In this document: positions 24,569 through 33,457 of the stretch, in pieces | Numbering within the stretch: position 1 is the stretch's first letter | How the letters are laid out: each line of letters begins with the position of its first letter | NCBI GenBank assembly: GCA_003021085.1 | Contig: PXRE01000023.1 | Coordinates: forward strand, 1 to 64,000 | DNA length: 64,000 nt | Origin: Halobacteriales archaeon QS_1_68_20 | Lineage (GTDB): Archaea > Halobacteriota > Halobacteria > Halobacteriales > PXRE01 | Direction of reading: 5' to 3' | Notes under the pieces: model-generated | What the model was told of the DNA's origin: nothing | The model's database searches: none | What the model saw: only the letters and a program-made list of their open reading frames with translations | Position numbers and translations under genes: made by a program

Positions 24569-25588
24569 CTACAGGTGCTGCTCCAGGATGTCCTCGTTGG
24601 CCCGCATGTTCTCGAAGCCCTGGTCCAGGATTTCGCGGGCGGCCTCGCGCCCCTCGGGCTTCAGCGTGGTGAACAGCGCGTGCTTGGCCTTGTCTTTGGC
24701 CCACTGACGGAACTCCCCGTCGGACGCGATGGTCTCCTCGATCGCCTCCGAGAGGACATCCGCGCGGTCGTCGTCGATCCCCGGCGGCCCGCCGACGAGG
24801 CGGTTCAGGCCGGTCCCGGTGAGGTCGTCGTAGCCCAGTTCCGCCGCGGTGGGCGCGTCGGGGGCGAGTTCGGACCGCTGCTGGGCGAACAGGACGATCA
24901 ACCTGATCTCGTCGTTCTTGAGCGCCTTCGTCATCGGGGGCGTCGACGGCGGGAGCGAGACGGCCTCGAAGTCGCCCCGCAGCATCCCCGTGATCGTCCC
25001 GTTGCTCCCGCTGTACCCCGTGATCAGCTTCATGGGGATGTCCAGCGCGTCCGTCGAGACGGCGCCGAGGATCGATGCGACCCCGCCGCCGGGCGACCCG
25101 AACGTGACCTCGTCGGCCGCCTGCATGTCCTCGAGGGACTCGTACTCCGAGTCCGCGGGGACGGCGATGGAGAACGGGTGGAACGCGACGCGGTTGAGCA
25201 ACGTGCACTCTTTCAGGTCGTAGGGGACGTCCTTGGCGACCTGGTTGCCGACCGCCCCCGGGACGTCGATCCACCCGATGGTGTAGCCGTCGGCGTCGGC
25301 GCGGTGGATGCGGGAGGTTCCCTGGATCCAGTCGTTGACGCTAGTCACGCTCATCTCGACGTCGTTCGGGAGGTGTTCGGGTGCGTGCTTGGAGATGCCC
25401 TGCGCGAACGCCCCGTACCCACCGCCGCCGCTGCTCGGGTTGATCCAGGTGATGGTCTCCGAGGGGAAGTCCTCGCCCTCACCGGCCGAGAGGCATCCGG
25501 TCAGGCCCACGCTCCCGGTCGCTACCGCACCGGCCGTCGCTTTCAGGTACTGTCTCCTGCCGAACGTTCCGTCTGGATTTCCGTCCAT
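24569..25588 (-). CDS. tctC: TTT transporter substrate-binding lipoprotein TctC
   Basis: The N-terminus has a Tat motif (GRRQYLKATAG) and a lipobox ending LTGC, so the mature protein is a Tat-exported lipoprotein anchored outside. The body matches the TctC/Bug fold: ETITWINPSSGGGGYGAFAQ, IGWIDVPGAVGN, TFGSPGGGVASILGAV and GYSGSNGTITGML. Length (339 aa) is normal. It is the first gene of the tctCAB cluster and should fix the substrate specificity of the system. Confidence 0.92.
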   Translation of the reverse strand: MDGNPDGTFGRRQYLKATAGAVATGSVGLTGCLSAGEGEDFPSETITWINPSSGGGGYGAFAQGISKHAPEHLPNDVEMSVTSVNDWIQGTSRIHRADADGYTIGWIDVPGAVGNQVAKDVPYDLKECTLLNRVAFHPFSIAVPADSEYESLEDMQAADEVTFGSPGGGVASILGAVSTDALDIPMKLITGYSGSNGTITGMLRGDFEAVSLPPSTPPMTKALKNDEIRLIVLFAQQRSELAPDAPTAAELGYDDLTGTGLNRLVGGPPGIDDDRADVLSEAIEETIASDGEFRQWAKDKAKHALFTTLKPEGREAAREILDQGFENMRANEDILEQHL

Positions 25589-25832
25589 ATTTCACCTGAA
25601 ATGACTTTCTGCTCTAACTACATTAATCCATTGAACTGTTCTGACCGTTTATTATATCTAAACAATACTAACCGGAGCTCGCGACCGGCGATACCGCGCC
25701 ATTCGAGGACGACGGAGGGAGTCCAGCCGGTCGTTTCCCCCCTCGTCCGACGACGGTCGGGGTCGCGTCGGCCCCGAAATTCATCAAAACACGGAAAGGA
25801 ATATATGTTTTCAATAAGTAAGGTATGGTGTA

Positions 25833-26426
25833 ATGTCACGACTCGATCCCGTCGATCCGTCCGAAACGGACGAGGAGACGCGGCAGTTTCTCGAGCGGTT
25901 CGAGGACGAGGAGATGGAGTATCTCCCCCACGGCCTCCAGATCATGGCCCACAGGCCGGAGATCGCCCGGACGTTCGTCGACTTCCGGTCGGCGGTCTAC
26001 GGCGGCGAGGTCGACAACGAACTCAAACTGATGGTCGGCCACCTCTCGTCGTACGTCCGCGGGTGCAACTTCTGCCAGGCCCACACCGGGTGTCACCTGG
26101 ACCTGCAGGCCGACGTGGAGGACGAGAAGGTCCGCGCCGTCCGGAACTTCGAGGACGACGACCGGTTCACCGACCGCGAGCGGGCGGCCCTGCGACTCGC
26201 CAGGGACGCCTCGAAGATCCCGAACCAGGTCGAGGAGGAGCACTTCGAGGACCTCCGGGAGTACTTCACCGACCCCGAGATCCTGGAGATCGTGGGCATC
26301 TGCTGTCTGTACGGCTTCCTGAACTGCTTCAACGAGACGATGGCGACGACCCTGGAGGAAGTGCCCCGGGACTGGGCCGAGGACACGCTGGCCGACCTCG
26401 ACTGGCAGATCGGCCGCCACGCCTGA
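25833..26426 (+). CDS. AhpD-like / carboxymuconolactone decarboxylase family protein
   Basis: The 197-aa all-alpha protein carries the AhpD-type CxxC motif in YVRGCNFCQAHTG with the downstream His, and a second helix ICCLYGFLNCFNETMA typical of the peroxidase-related subfamily. Such proteins act as alkylhydroperoxidase/disulfide reductases or as lactone decarboxylases in aromatic catabolism. It is divergent from tctC (244-bp intergenic) and convergent with the Rieske/amidohydrolase pair, so it sits in the middle of a probable catabolic island. Start ATG at 25833 follows an AT-rich promoter. Confidence 0.8.
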   Translation: MSRLDPVDPSETDEETRQFLERFEDEEMEYLPHGLQIMAHRPEIARTFVDFRSAVYGGEVDNELKLMVGHLSSYVRGCNFCQAHTGCHLDLQADVEDEKVRAVRNFEDDDRFTDRERAALRLARDASKIPNQVEEEHFEDLREYFTDPEILEIVGICCLYGFLNCFNETMATTLEEVPRDWAEDTLADLDWQIGRHA

Positions 26427-26496
26427 CGGTCCCGCGCCCGGGTTCGAGCCGTTCGGGTTCGATGCGTCGATCACGACGAATCAGGCGCTCCCGGTG

Positions 26497-26853
26497 TCAG
26501 ATCTCCACGTAGACCTCGTCGCCGTCGACCTCGACGTCGAACGTCGACACCCGCTGGTCGGTCTGGTGGTTGACGCCGGACTCGAGGTCGAACTCCAGGC
26601 GGTGCCACGGACACCGGATGCAGGCCTCCTCGGCGTCGACCTCGCCGATCGTATCGAAGTCCTCGGCATCGTCGTCCTCGGGGAGGCGCTTCGGTTCGCC
26701 GGCGCGGTGGAGGGGCAACCGCCGGTGCGGACAGACGTTGCTGATCCCGTAGAAGTCGCCGTCCAGGTTGAACACGGCGATCTCGATGCCGTCCACGTCG
26801 ACTTTCGTCCCCCGGCCCTCGGGGAACTCGTCGATGGTGCCGATCTTCTGCAT
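26497..26853 (-). CDS. Rieske [2Fe-2S] ferredoxin-like protein
   Basis: The 118-aa protein begins MQKIGTIDEFPEG and has both cluster motifs: CPHRRLPLH (C-x-H) and CPWHRLEFDLESG (C-x2-H). It has no signal peptide or membrane segment, so it is a soluble electron carrier of the kind that serves aromatic-ring dioxygenases or monooxygenases. A long insertion between the two motifs (LPEDDDAEDFDTIGEVDAEE) is unusual. It starts 2 nt after the amidohydrolase stop, on the same strand. Confidence 0.9.
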   Translation of the reverse strand: MQKIGTIDEFPEGRGTKVDVDGIEIAVFNLDGDFYGISNVCPHRRLPLHRAGEPKRLPEDDDAEDFDTIGEVDAEEACIRCPWHRLEFDLESGVNHQTDQRVSTFDVEVDGDEVYVEI

Positions 26854-26855
26854 GG

Positions 26856-28001
26856 TCACTCGGGGAACCGGTAGACTTCTTCGGCGTTCTCGTGGAAGAT
26901 GCGCCGCTGTAGGTCCTCGCCGATGGCCGGGTTGTCGAACATCCAGTTCGGCCCGTCGATGGCGCTGTGGGGCCAGTCCGTGGCGAAGATGAACGTGTCC
27001 TCCGCACGGGAGACGTCGAGCATCGATTCGGCACGCCTGGGGTCGTCGGGGAGGGCGATGGGGACGGTCGTGGTCCACATGTTCTCGAAGATGTACTCGC
27101 TGGGCATCTTGTCGAGGTACTCCTTGCCCATCTCCTTCATCCGCGGCGCCAGGCGGATGTCCTCGGGACTGTTCTGGTACCAGTTGTCCGCCCGGTAGGC
27201 GAGGTGGGGGATCCACGTCGTCCCGTTCTCGTTGATGACGATGTCGAGGTCGGGGTACTTGTCGAACAGGCCGGTGAAGATGATGTTCAGCACCTCCGCG
27301 AGGGCGCCCTCGTCGCGGTCGAGGAGGACGTGCTCGATGTAGGTGCGCTTGGAGTCGTGTTTCAGCGACGTGGGGTGGTGGGTCAACCCGCCGAAGTGCA
27401 TCTGCAGCGGCAGGTCGAGTTCGACCATCTTGTCGTTCAGCGGGTCGTGGGACTCGTGGCCCCAGGGCCGGTACCCCGAGAACCAGTTGAACGCCGAGAT
27501 GATGGCGTCCTCGTCCCCGTAGCGCTCCAGTTCCGCCAGGCCGTGGTCGACGTCCCAGTCGGGGACCAGAAGCGCGCCGTAGATGCCGCGGTCGGGGTCG
27601 ACGGCCTCCTCCATCAGGAAGTCGTTGTACGCCTCCGTGACCGCCCGCTTGACCGCCGGGTAGGGACCGTGTGGCATCGGCAGGTAGTTGCCGGGGGTGA
27701 GCAGCATCTCGTCCGCGCCCAGTTCGTCGGCCACGTCGTCCAGTTCGTCGGCCGTGATGGCCCGCCCGAGGATGTGGTCGGCGCGTTCGTCGACCTCCTT
27801 GGCGTACTTCGCGCTGGTCCCGGTGACGCCGCCGAGCACCGGCGGGGATCCGTACTTGTCGAGTTTGTCTTCGATCATCGGATCGTCGATGTACCCGCCC
27901 TCCACGAGGTCGTCGATGTGGACGTTCAGGTGCACGTCCGCGTCGAAGATCCTGGCGTCCTCGGCGTCCGGATGCAACGGACTCGGGGTTGTCTGTGCCA
28001 T
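26856..28001 (-). CDS. Amidohydrolase_2-family metal hydrolase or decarboxylase
   Basis: The 381-aa protein has the family layout: DADVHLNVHIDDLV near residue 20 (in place of the usual DxHxH), LQMHFGGLTHHP mid-protein, and a C-terminal FATDWPHSAIDGPNW with the metal Asp region, followed by NAEEVYRFPE. The family includes ACMSD and resorcylate/carboxyvanillate decarboxylases. A decarboxylase fits the neighbours (carboxylate importer, Rieske ferredoxin, AhpD-like protein). The N-terminal DADVH has one His where DxHxH is usual, so metal binding may differ. It forms an operon with the Rieske gene. Confidence 0.85.
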   Translation of the reverse strand: MAQTTPSPLHPDAEDARIFDADVHLNVHIDDLVEGGYIDDPMIEDKLDKYGSPPVLGGVTGTSAKYAKEVDERADHILGRAITADELDDVADELGADEMLLTPGNYLPMPHGPYPAVKRAVTEAYNDFLMEEAVDPDRGIYGALLVPDWDVDHGLAELERYGDEDAIISAFNWFSGYRPWGHESHDPLNDKMVELDLPLQMHFGGLTHHPTSLKHDSKRTYIEHVLLDRDEGALAEVLNIIFTGLFDKYPDLDIVINENGTTWIPHLAYRADNWYQNSPEDIRLAPRMKEMGKEYLDKMPSEYIFENMWTTTVPIALPDDPRRAESMLDVSRAEDTFIFATDWPHSAIDGPNWMFDNPAIGEDLQRRIFHENAEEVYRFPE

Positions 28002-28591
28002 GACAATAACTCAATTCTCGACGGACTTAATACTTGGCCTGCTGTCATAAGGGCACCTACGGGACGCAGAAATATAACAGAGACAGAATAATCAGAATTA
28101 GTTTAGGTTCGACGATGTTCCGTCCCCTCGGTTCGATCCGGGTCACTTTCAGCTTTCGAGAATCGTCGTATCGTCAGTCTCAACGATTGGATCGTCTCCA
28201 GTCTCTCCGTCTGCTCAGTGATATAAATATGATAAATTTTCCGAAACCGACCGCGGAGCTCCCGTCGCTCGGATCGGACCGTCGACTCGCCGACCGCCGG
28301 TCGGAGAGCCGACGAAAACATACGCGAACAGATAATTAGTGAAATGTTGACCGGTGCGCGCGACCGAGCACGGGGGACGGACGCGCGTGCCGACCCCGTT
28401 CCGGGGTCCGGCGCATCGCGGTCTGCCAGGCGCTGTACGGGTCGGCCGGGCCTGTCCGGGGTACCCCGGACCAGGAGGACGGCAAATTTCGGCCGTTCGG
28501 GCCCGCTACGGACCGGGTAGCAGGGGCTCGTATAAGGCGCCCGAGTATGCATCGCAGAACTGTTAATCGATTGTCTTTCCTTGGTGTCTCT
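28002..28591. promoter_or_regulatory. Intergenic region with an 18-bp perfect palindrome and promoter of the transporter-cyclase operon
   Basis: No gene is recognised. 28454-28471 is a perfect palindrome, GTCCGGGGTACCCCGGAC, 120 bp before the ABC gene. CGTATAAGG at 28528-28536 fits a TATA element with a start near 28555. The AT-rich part at 28210-28245 probably belongs to other control sequences. Confidence 0.5.
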
Positions 28592-29380
28592 ATGTCGAGA
28601 GCCACGGACGTCTCGATATCTACGTCGGGACTACGCAAGGAATTCGGCAAGATAACGGCGCTTGACGGGATCGACGTCGACATCCAAGGGTCTCAGATCG
28701 TCGGTCTGGTCGGCCCGAACGGTGCCGGCAAGACGACCATGATCCGGTGTCTGCTCGGTCTCACCGGGGCGAGTAGCGGCGACTCGGAGATCAACGGGAC
28801 CCCGTCCGGGGACCTCGACCGGACCGACCGGGCCGACCTCGGATACATGCCCCAGGAGGAGGCCGTCTACCGCAACCTGACGGTCCGGGAGAACGTCGAG
28901 TTCTTCGCCAACCTCTACCGGGTACCGGAGCGCGAATCCGCCGTCGACCAGGCGCTTGCGTTCGTCGGCCTGCGGGACCGCGAGCACTCCCGCATCGGCG
29001 AACTGTCCGGCGGGATGGTCAGGCGGACGAGCCTGGCGTGTACGCTTGTGGGCGACCCCGACGTGGTCTTCCTCGACGAACCGACCGTCGGCCTGGACCC
29101 GAAACTCCGCTCGGAGATGTGGGACCGGTTCCGTGACCGCCGGGACGACGGATCGCTGCTCGTGGTCTCGACGCACTACCTCGGGGAGGCGCACAACTGC
29201 GACCGCGTGCTGTTCCTCCGTGACGGCGACGTCCTCGCGTTCGAGAACCCGGACACGCTGCTGGAACGCGACGACGTCGAGGACCTGGAGGACGCGTTCC
29301 TGCAACTGCTGGAGGAGGACGACGCCGCCCAGGCGGCCGACGCCGCGGCCGCCGGCCCAGCGGGGGGGAGCGACGCATGA
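28592..29380 (+). CDS. ABC-2-type transporter, ATP-binding subunit
   Basis: This is the ATPase of an exporter: Walker A GPNGAGKTTM, signature LSGGMVRRTSLA (canonical LSGGQ is LSGGM here), Walker B VVFLDEPTVGLDP and the H-loop STHYLGEAHNCD. I chose ATG 28592 (MSRATDVSIS) because the conserved domain follows within 10 residues; ATG 28547 would overlap the predicted promoter. The 263-aa protein ends in an Ala-rich tail. Its TGA overlaps the permease ATG (ATGA). Confidence 0.92.
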   Translation: MSRATDVSISTSGLRKEFGKITALDGIDVDIQGSQIVGLVGPNGAGKTTMIRCLLGLTGASSGDSEINGTPSGDLDRTDRADLGYMPQEEAVYRNLTVRENVEFFANLYRVPERESAVDQALAFVGLRDREHSRIGELSGGMVRRTSLACTLVGDPDVVFLDEPTVGLDPKLRSEMWDRFRDRRDDGSLLVVSTHYLGEAHNCDRVLFLRDGDVLAFENPDTLLERDDVEDLEDAFLQLLEEDDAAQAADAAAAGPAGGSDA

Positions 29381-30099
29381 GACTGGCGCTACCCGTCGCC
29401 CGCCGACTGCTGTTGACGCTCCGGGGCGACCGCCGGACGCTCGGACTGGTCGCCGGTGCCCCGGCGTTCATCATCTTCCTCTTCTCGGAGGTGTTCCCGT
29501 CGCCGGGGCCGGCCCAGCGGTTCGCCCCGGTGCTTCTGGGCGTGTTCGTGTTCGTCCTCACGTACCTGCTGACCGCCATCGGCTTCCTCCGGGAGCGTCA
29601 GACGGGCACCCTCGAACGCATCCGCGTTTCGCCGGTCCGGCGGACGGAACTGGTCGTCGGGTACGTCCTCGGGTTCGGCGTGCTGGGGATCATCCAGGCG
29701 CTCGTGTTGCTCGGGTCGGGAGTCTTCTTCCTGGACGCCGAGTTCGAGCACGGCATCGAGTTCTTCTTCCTCGTGGAGGTGCTGGGCGCGCTGTCTGGCC
29801 TGGGCATCGGGATCGTCCTCTCGCTGTTCGCGGAAAACGAGTTCCAGGTCCTGCAGTTCATGCCCGTGGTCATCTCGCCGCAACTCATCCTCGGCGGTAC
29901 CTTCCTCCCGGTCGAGGACCTGTCGTGGTACCTGGAGTACCCCGCGCGGGTGATGCCGGTCACGTACCTCATCAAGGCCATGGACTACGTCGTCCTCGAC
30001 AAGGGCGCCCCGGAGGACCTCTGGGTGTCCCTGCTCGCACTGGGCGCGATGACTGTGGTCTCGATAATCGCCGCGGCCCTCGTGGTGAACCGGACCTGA
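29377..30099 (+). CDS. ABC-2-type transporter, permease subunit
   Basis: The 240-aa membrane protein has six helices and the ABC-2 motif region FLRERQTGTLERIRVSPVRRTELVVGY. The C-terminal PVVISPQLILGGTFLPVEDL and ARVMPVTYLIKAMD are typical of NodJ/DrrB-like exporters. With the upstream ATPase it makes a complete transporter of lipid-like or drug-like molecules. The triterpene-cyclase gene begins 12 bp after its stop, so the transporter may move the cyclase substrate, its product or a related lipid; this is inference from operon structure. Confidence 0.88.
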   Translation: MRLALPVARRLLLTLRGDRRTLGLVAGAPAFIIFLFSEVFPSPGPAQRFAPVLLGVFVFVLTYLLTAIGFLRERQTGTLERIRVSPVRRTELVVGYVLGFGVLGIIQALVLLGSGVFFLDAEFEHGIEFFFLVEVLGALSGLGIGIVLSLFAENEFQVLQFMPVVISPQLILGGTFLPVEDLSWYLEYPARVMPVTYLIKAMDYVVLDKGAPEDLWVSLLALGAMTVVSIIAAALVVNRT

Positions 30100-30111
30100 G
30101 GTGACCAGGAA

Positions 30112-32172
30112 ATGACAGAAGAACCACACATCTCGACGCCGGATCCGACGCGCCGCCAGGTGCTGGCCGCGACCGTCGGCACCCCGATGCTCGGGGGTGC
30201 GGCCGCCGCCGCCGACGGGTCCGACGTCGACGGCGGGAAACTCCAGGACGCCATCGTCGACGCCCGCTCGCACCTGTTCGACATGCAGGAACCCGGCGGA
30301 TACTGGGTCTCGAAGACCCGGAGCACGGCCGACCAGCGCGTCGCCTTCCAGTACGCACTGGTGCTCCACTACCACGGTGTCAAGGAGGAAGAGAAGATGG
30401 CCGCCGTCGACTGGTTGCTGTCCGAGCGAGACCCCGACGGTGGCTGGGGTGACCCGCGGCCGAACTTCCTCTCCCTGCTCCTGTTCGACCTGCTGGACGA
30501 GGACTACTCGGACGTGGTCGCCGACGTGAAAGCCGAGAACGAGCGCGAGGGGTACACGATGAGCACCGACGTGGAGGGCTTCGCCGAGGAGCTACACACG
30601 GGGATGACCCGGGTGAAGCTGCTGTACCTCCTGCTCGGTGACGACTACGAGCGCGAGGACGTGTTCCCGCCGAAGGCCACCGAATCCATCCTCGGGATGT
30701 TGCAGATGTCCCGGGCGTTCGAGGACGGCGAGATCAACCCCCGGGGCGCGTTCATCCAGCGGCCGTTGCAGGACCTGTTCCTGGCGATGGCCAACCTGAT
30801 GGCCGTGACCGACGAGGACAGCGAGGCGGCCGAGGAACTCGTCGATCTGACGACGAAGCTGCTCCTGGAGCGCCGGGCGCCCAACGGCGTCTGGGGATCG
30901 ACCGTGCGGGGGGTGATGTTCTCGACCGTCGCGCTCGCGGAGGCCGGGTACGAACCCGACGACTTCGAGATCTCGAAGCCGCTGGACTGGCTCACCGAGC
31001 GCCAGCGGCCTTCCGGGCGACTCGTCCACCACCTCATGCCCGTGTTCGACTCCGGGTGGGCCATCGACGGTCTCGTCGCCAGCGGCGTCAGCCCGGAGGA
31101 CGACCGGGTGAAGTCCGCCGCCCAGCACCTCTGGAACATCAAGATCTCGGCGCCCCGGGGCAAACGCAAGAACGAACCGCTGGACTGGCCCCGGCCCCGA
31201 CCACCGTTCTCGGAGAACCCCTGGGGCGGATGGGGTTACCGGGGCCAGGCGATCACCGACTGGGACGACACCGCCGCGGGGGTCCTCGGGTTCGGCCCCT
31301 ACGAGTCCCAGGCCATCCAGAAGGAGATCGACTACCTGATCTCCGTCCAGGGGCCCAACGGTGGCTGGGGCACCTGGCACAAGCGCAACGACATCGCGTT
31401 CGACGAGGAGGCCCGGGAGAAACTCCGACAGCGCTTCGGCGACGGCTGGGACCGGATCGAGATCCTGTTCAACGACCACGAGGTCGTCGACATTACCGGC
31501 CACTGCCTGGTCGCGCTGGGCGCCCACGGCTACACAGTCGACGACAGCGAGGCCGTCCGCGACGCCGTGGACTGGCTGTGGGAGCGCCAGGGCGAGAAGG
31601 CCCACGAGCGACCAGGCCGGGGCGAACTGGAACCGACCGAGGAGGGCCTCTGGCCCTGTGCCCGCGACCCCATCGACGTGTACTGCACGAGTCGGGCCAT
31701 CGTCGGGATGGAGGCCGTCGGGGTCGACATGGACCGGCCCGAGATCGACAGCGCGGTGGCCGCGATCATCGACGAGCAGAACGACGACGGCTCCTGGGGC
31801 GACGAGGACGTCAAGCAGATGCAGACCGCCAGGGCGCTGATGGGCCTGCTAACCGCGGACGTCGCGCCGGACAACCCCGCCGTCGAGGCGGGCATCCGGT
31901 TCTTGCTGGACACCCAGCAGGACGACGGCTCCTGGCCCGTCGGCCTCTTTTTGATGTTCACCAACAGCAACGTCTTCAACTACTCCCAGGAGGTGCTCAA
32001 CCAGGCGGTCACCCTCAAGGTGCTCTCGATGTACGCCGACGCGCGCGACGTCCCCTACGAACCGGACGACGACGGGCTAGGCCTGGTGGACGCGGTGACG
32101 GGCGTCGTCGGCGTCGCCGCCGTCGCTGGCGTGGCCCGGCGCCTGCTGAAGGGCCGCAGGGGGTCGGAGTAA
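30112..32172 (+). CDS. Tat-exported squalene-hopene-cyclase-like triterpene cyclase
   Basis: The 686-aa protein starts with a Tat signal (DPTRRQVLAATVGTPMLGG). It carries the catalytic motif DWDDTA at residues 383-388, matching DxDDTA of prokaryotic squalene-hopene cyclases and not the DCTAE of oxidosqualene cyclases. QW-type repeats (Q-x3-G-x-W) occur at residues 59-65, 413-419, 556-562 and 602-608, with degenerate ones near 106, 255 and 298. Size fits the family. A C-terminal hydrophobic helix (657-676) followed by RRLLKGRR would tether it to the membrane. Export is odd, since known cyclases act from the cytoplasmic face. The product is unknown; a peptidase-like or binding role of the alpha/alpha barrel cannot be excluded. 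Confidence 0.75.
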   Translation: MTEEPHISTPDPTRRQVLAATVGTPMLGGAAAAADGSDVDGGKLQDAIVDARSHLFDMQEPGGYWVSKTRSTADQRVAFQYALVLHYHGVKEEEKMAAVDWLLSERDPDGGWGDPRPNFLSLLLFDLLDEDYSDVVADVKAENEREGYTMSTDVEGFAEELHTGMTRVKLLYLLLGDDYEREDVFPPKATESILGMLQMSRAFEDGEINPRGAFIQRPLQDLFLAMANLMAVTDEDSEAAEELVDLTTKLLLERRAPNGVWGSTVRGVMFSTVALAEAGYEPDDFEISKPLDWLTERQRPSGRLVHHLMPVFDSGWAIDGLVASGVSPEDDRVKSAAQHLWNIKISAPRGKRKNEPLDWPRPRPPFSENPWGGWGYRGQAITDWDDTAAGVLGFGPYESQAIQKEIDYLISVQGPNGGWGTWHKRNDIAFDEEAREKLRQRFGDGWDRIEILFNDHEVVDITGHCLVALGAHGYTVDDSEAVRDAVDWLWERQGEKAHERPGRGELEPTEEGLWPCARDPIDVYCTSRAIVGMEAVGVDMDRPEIDSAVAAIIDEQNDDGSWGDEDVKQMQTARALMGLLTADVAPDNPAVEAGIRFLLDTQQDDGSWPVGLFLMFTNSNVFNYSQEVLNQAVTLKVLSMYADARDVPYEPDDDGLGLVDAVTGVVGVAAVAGVARRLLKGRRGSE

Positions 32173-32312
32173 CCCGTAGCGAATCCCCGGTACCGTGGAG
32201 TCGGTCGGGCTACCCCCGTCGCCCCGAATAGTTTCAACTAAAGGGAATTATTACTATACTTTTGTAAACTAACCGAAAGATTTAACAGATAGTGTAAGCT
32301 GATTGTCGTGAT

Positions 32313-33125
32313 ATGGGAACCGAACACCGATCCGCGTCTTCCCGGAGTTCACCGCTGTGGTATCACGTCGGACGGACGCTCGTCACCCAGTACTGGCCGT
32401 TCTCCATCGTGCCCATCTCGGGGCTGACGATGGGGATGGCCGTCGCCGTCGCCTCACAGGACGTCGCCTGGGACTGGCGGCTGTGGGGGATGGCGGCGGC
32501 CTTCCTGCTGCTGGTGGACCAGGGCGTGAAGTCCATCGACCTGTCCGCACCTGACATCAACCTCGCGGTCGACTCCACCGTCCAGTTCCGCCTCGGCTCG
32601 CTGATGGTGCTGGTCGGGTTCGTGATCGGCCTCTCGATCGCGTACTTCACGAGCTGGACGTTCCTGATCATCCTGGGCGTGCTGGTCAGCCTGGCAATCC
32701 TGTACAACTTCTCGCCCGGTCCCCACGGCGAGTCCCCGCGCGGCCTGAACTTCTTCAACGACTGGTTCGGCGGCATGTTCCACGACAAGCGGAAGTTCAC
32801 CGGCCGCATGAACCTGGGACTGTGCGTCGGTGGCATCCCGACCGTCATCGGGTACTTCCTCGTCACCGAGACGGTCAGCCTGGGCATCCTCGTGTTCGCC
32901 GCCGCGCCGATGTTGCACATGGCGGCGATGATCTGGGTCATCGAGGACTACAAGGACGTGCTGTACCCCGCGCTCGGCATCGAGTACGAGCGCGACGTCC
33001 CCAACGACTTCCAGCGCCTCAAGGTCCGGTCCGTGAAGTCCCAGATCTACCGGCTGATCGCCTTCGCCCTGGGTGCGGTCGGCCTGTACCTGGAGTTCGT
33101 CCTCGCGCCGTCGCTGGCGTTCTGA
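32313..33125 (+). CDS. Multi-pass membrane protein, UbiA-like prenyltransferase candidate
   Basis: The 270-aa protein has about eight helices. Two cytoplasmic-side acidic patches sit where UbiA enzymes bind prenyl diphosphate: VDQGVKSIDL after helix 2 (only part of NDxxDxxxD) and VIEDYKDVLYP after helix 6 (DxxD, close to DxxxD), with a LYNFSP motif between. The divergence makes the assignment tentative; it could be a non-catalytic homolog. It follows the cyclase by 140 bp with its own AT-rich promoter (around 32230-32290), on the same strand, so an isoprenoid link with the cyclase is plausible. Confidence 0.5.
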   Translation: MGTEHRSASSRSSPLWYHVGRTLVTQYWPFSIVPISGLTMGMAVAVASQDVAWDWRLWGMAAAFLLLVDQGVKSIDLSAPDINLAVDSTVQFRLGSLMVLVGFVIGLSIAYFTSWTFLIILGVLVSLAILYNFSPGPHGESPRGLNFFNDWFGGMFHDKRKFTGRMNLGLCVGGIPTVIGYFLVTETVSLGILVFAAAPMLHMAAMIWVIEDYKDVLYPALGIEYERDVPNDFQRLKVRSVKSQIYRLIAFALGAVGLYLEFVLAPSLAF

Positions 33126-33149
33126 ACCACTGGACGCTCGTTTTCCTGT

Positions 33150-33453
33150 CTAGCCGCCGTCGGCGTCGCCTTCGAAGTGGTCGCGGGCGTACGCCGACAG
33201 CGACTCCCATCCCAGTTCGTCGCCGACGCGTTCGAGGAACTCGCCGAGGGTCTCCTCGGCGTCCAGTTCCCCACTCGTGGTCGTCGCCGGGAGCGACGCG
33301 CTCGCGCTCCCGGTCCACCTCGCCCTGATCGATCCGACCCTGGTGGGGGTCGAGGAACGTCGGCGCGCGGCCCTCGCTCAGGACGCCGAGGTACTTCCGG
33401 TCGTCGCGCTCGTAGACGGGGTACTGCTCCTTCCGGTCCTGGACTTCGACCAC
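33150..33453 (-). pseudogene. Hypothetical small protein gene with a +1 frameshift
   Basis: From GTG 33453 the frame reads VVEVQDRKEQYPVYERDDRK, YLGVLSEGRAPTFLDPHQGR and IDQGEVDRERERVAPGDD. One base out of frame it continues TSGELDAEETLGEFLERVGD, ELGWESLSAYARDHFEGDAD and stops at TAG 33150. Both parts are typical acidic haloarchaeal protein, and neither makes sense alone, so one inserted base near 33275-33300 is likely. I do not recognise the family. Confidence 0.6.
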
Positions 33454-33457
33454 GGTC

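Noticed and set aside
26497-28014. A 505-aa frame ending in the Rieske protein
   Set aside because: All but the last 118 residues are a shadow of the amidohydrolase gene; the Rieske start is the ATG at 26853.
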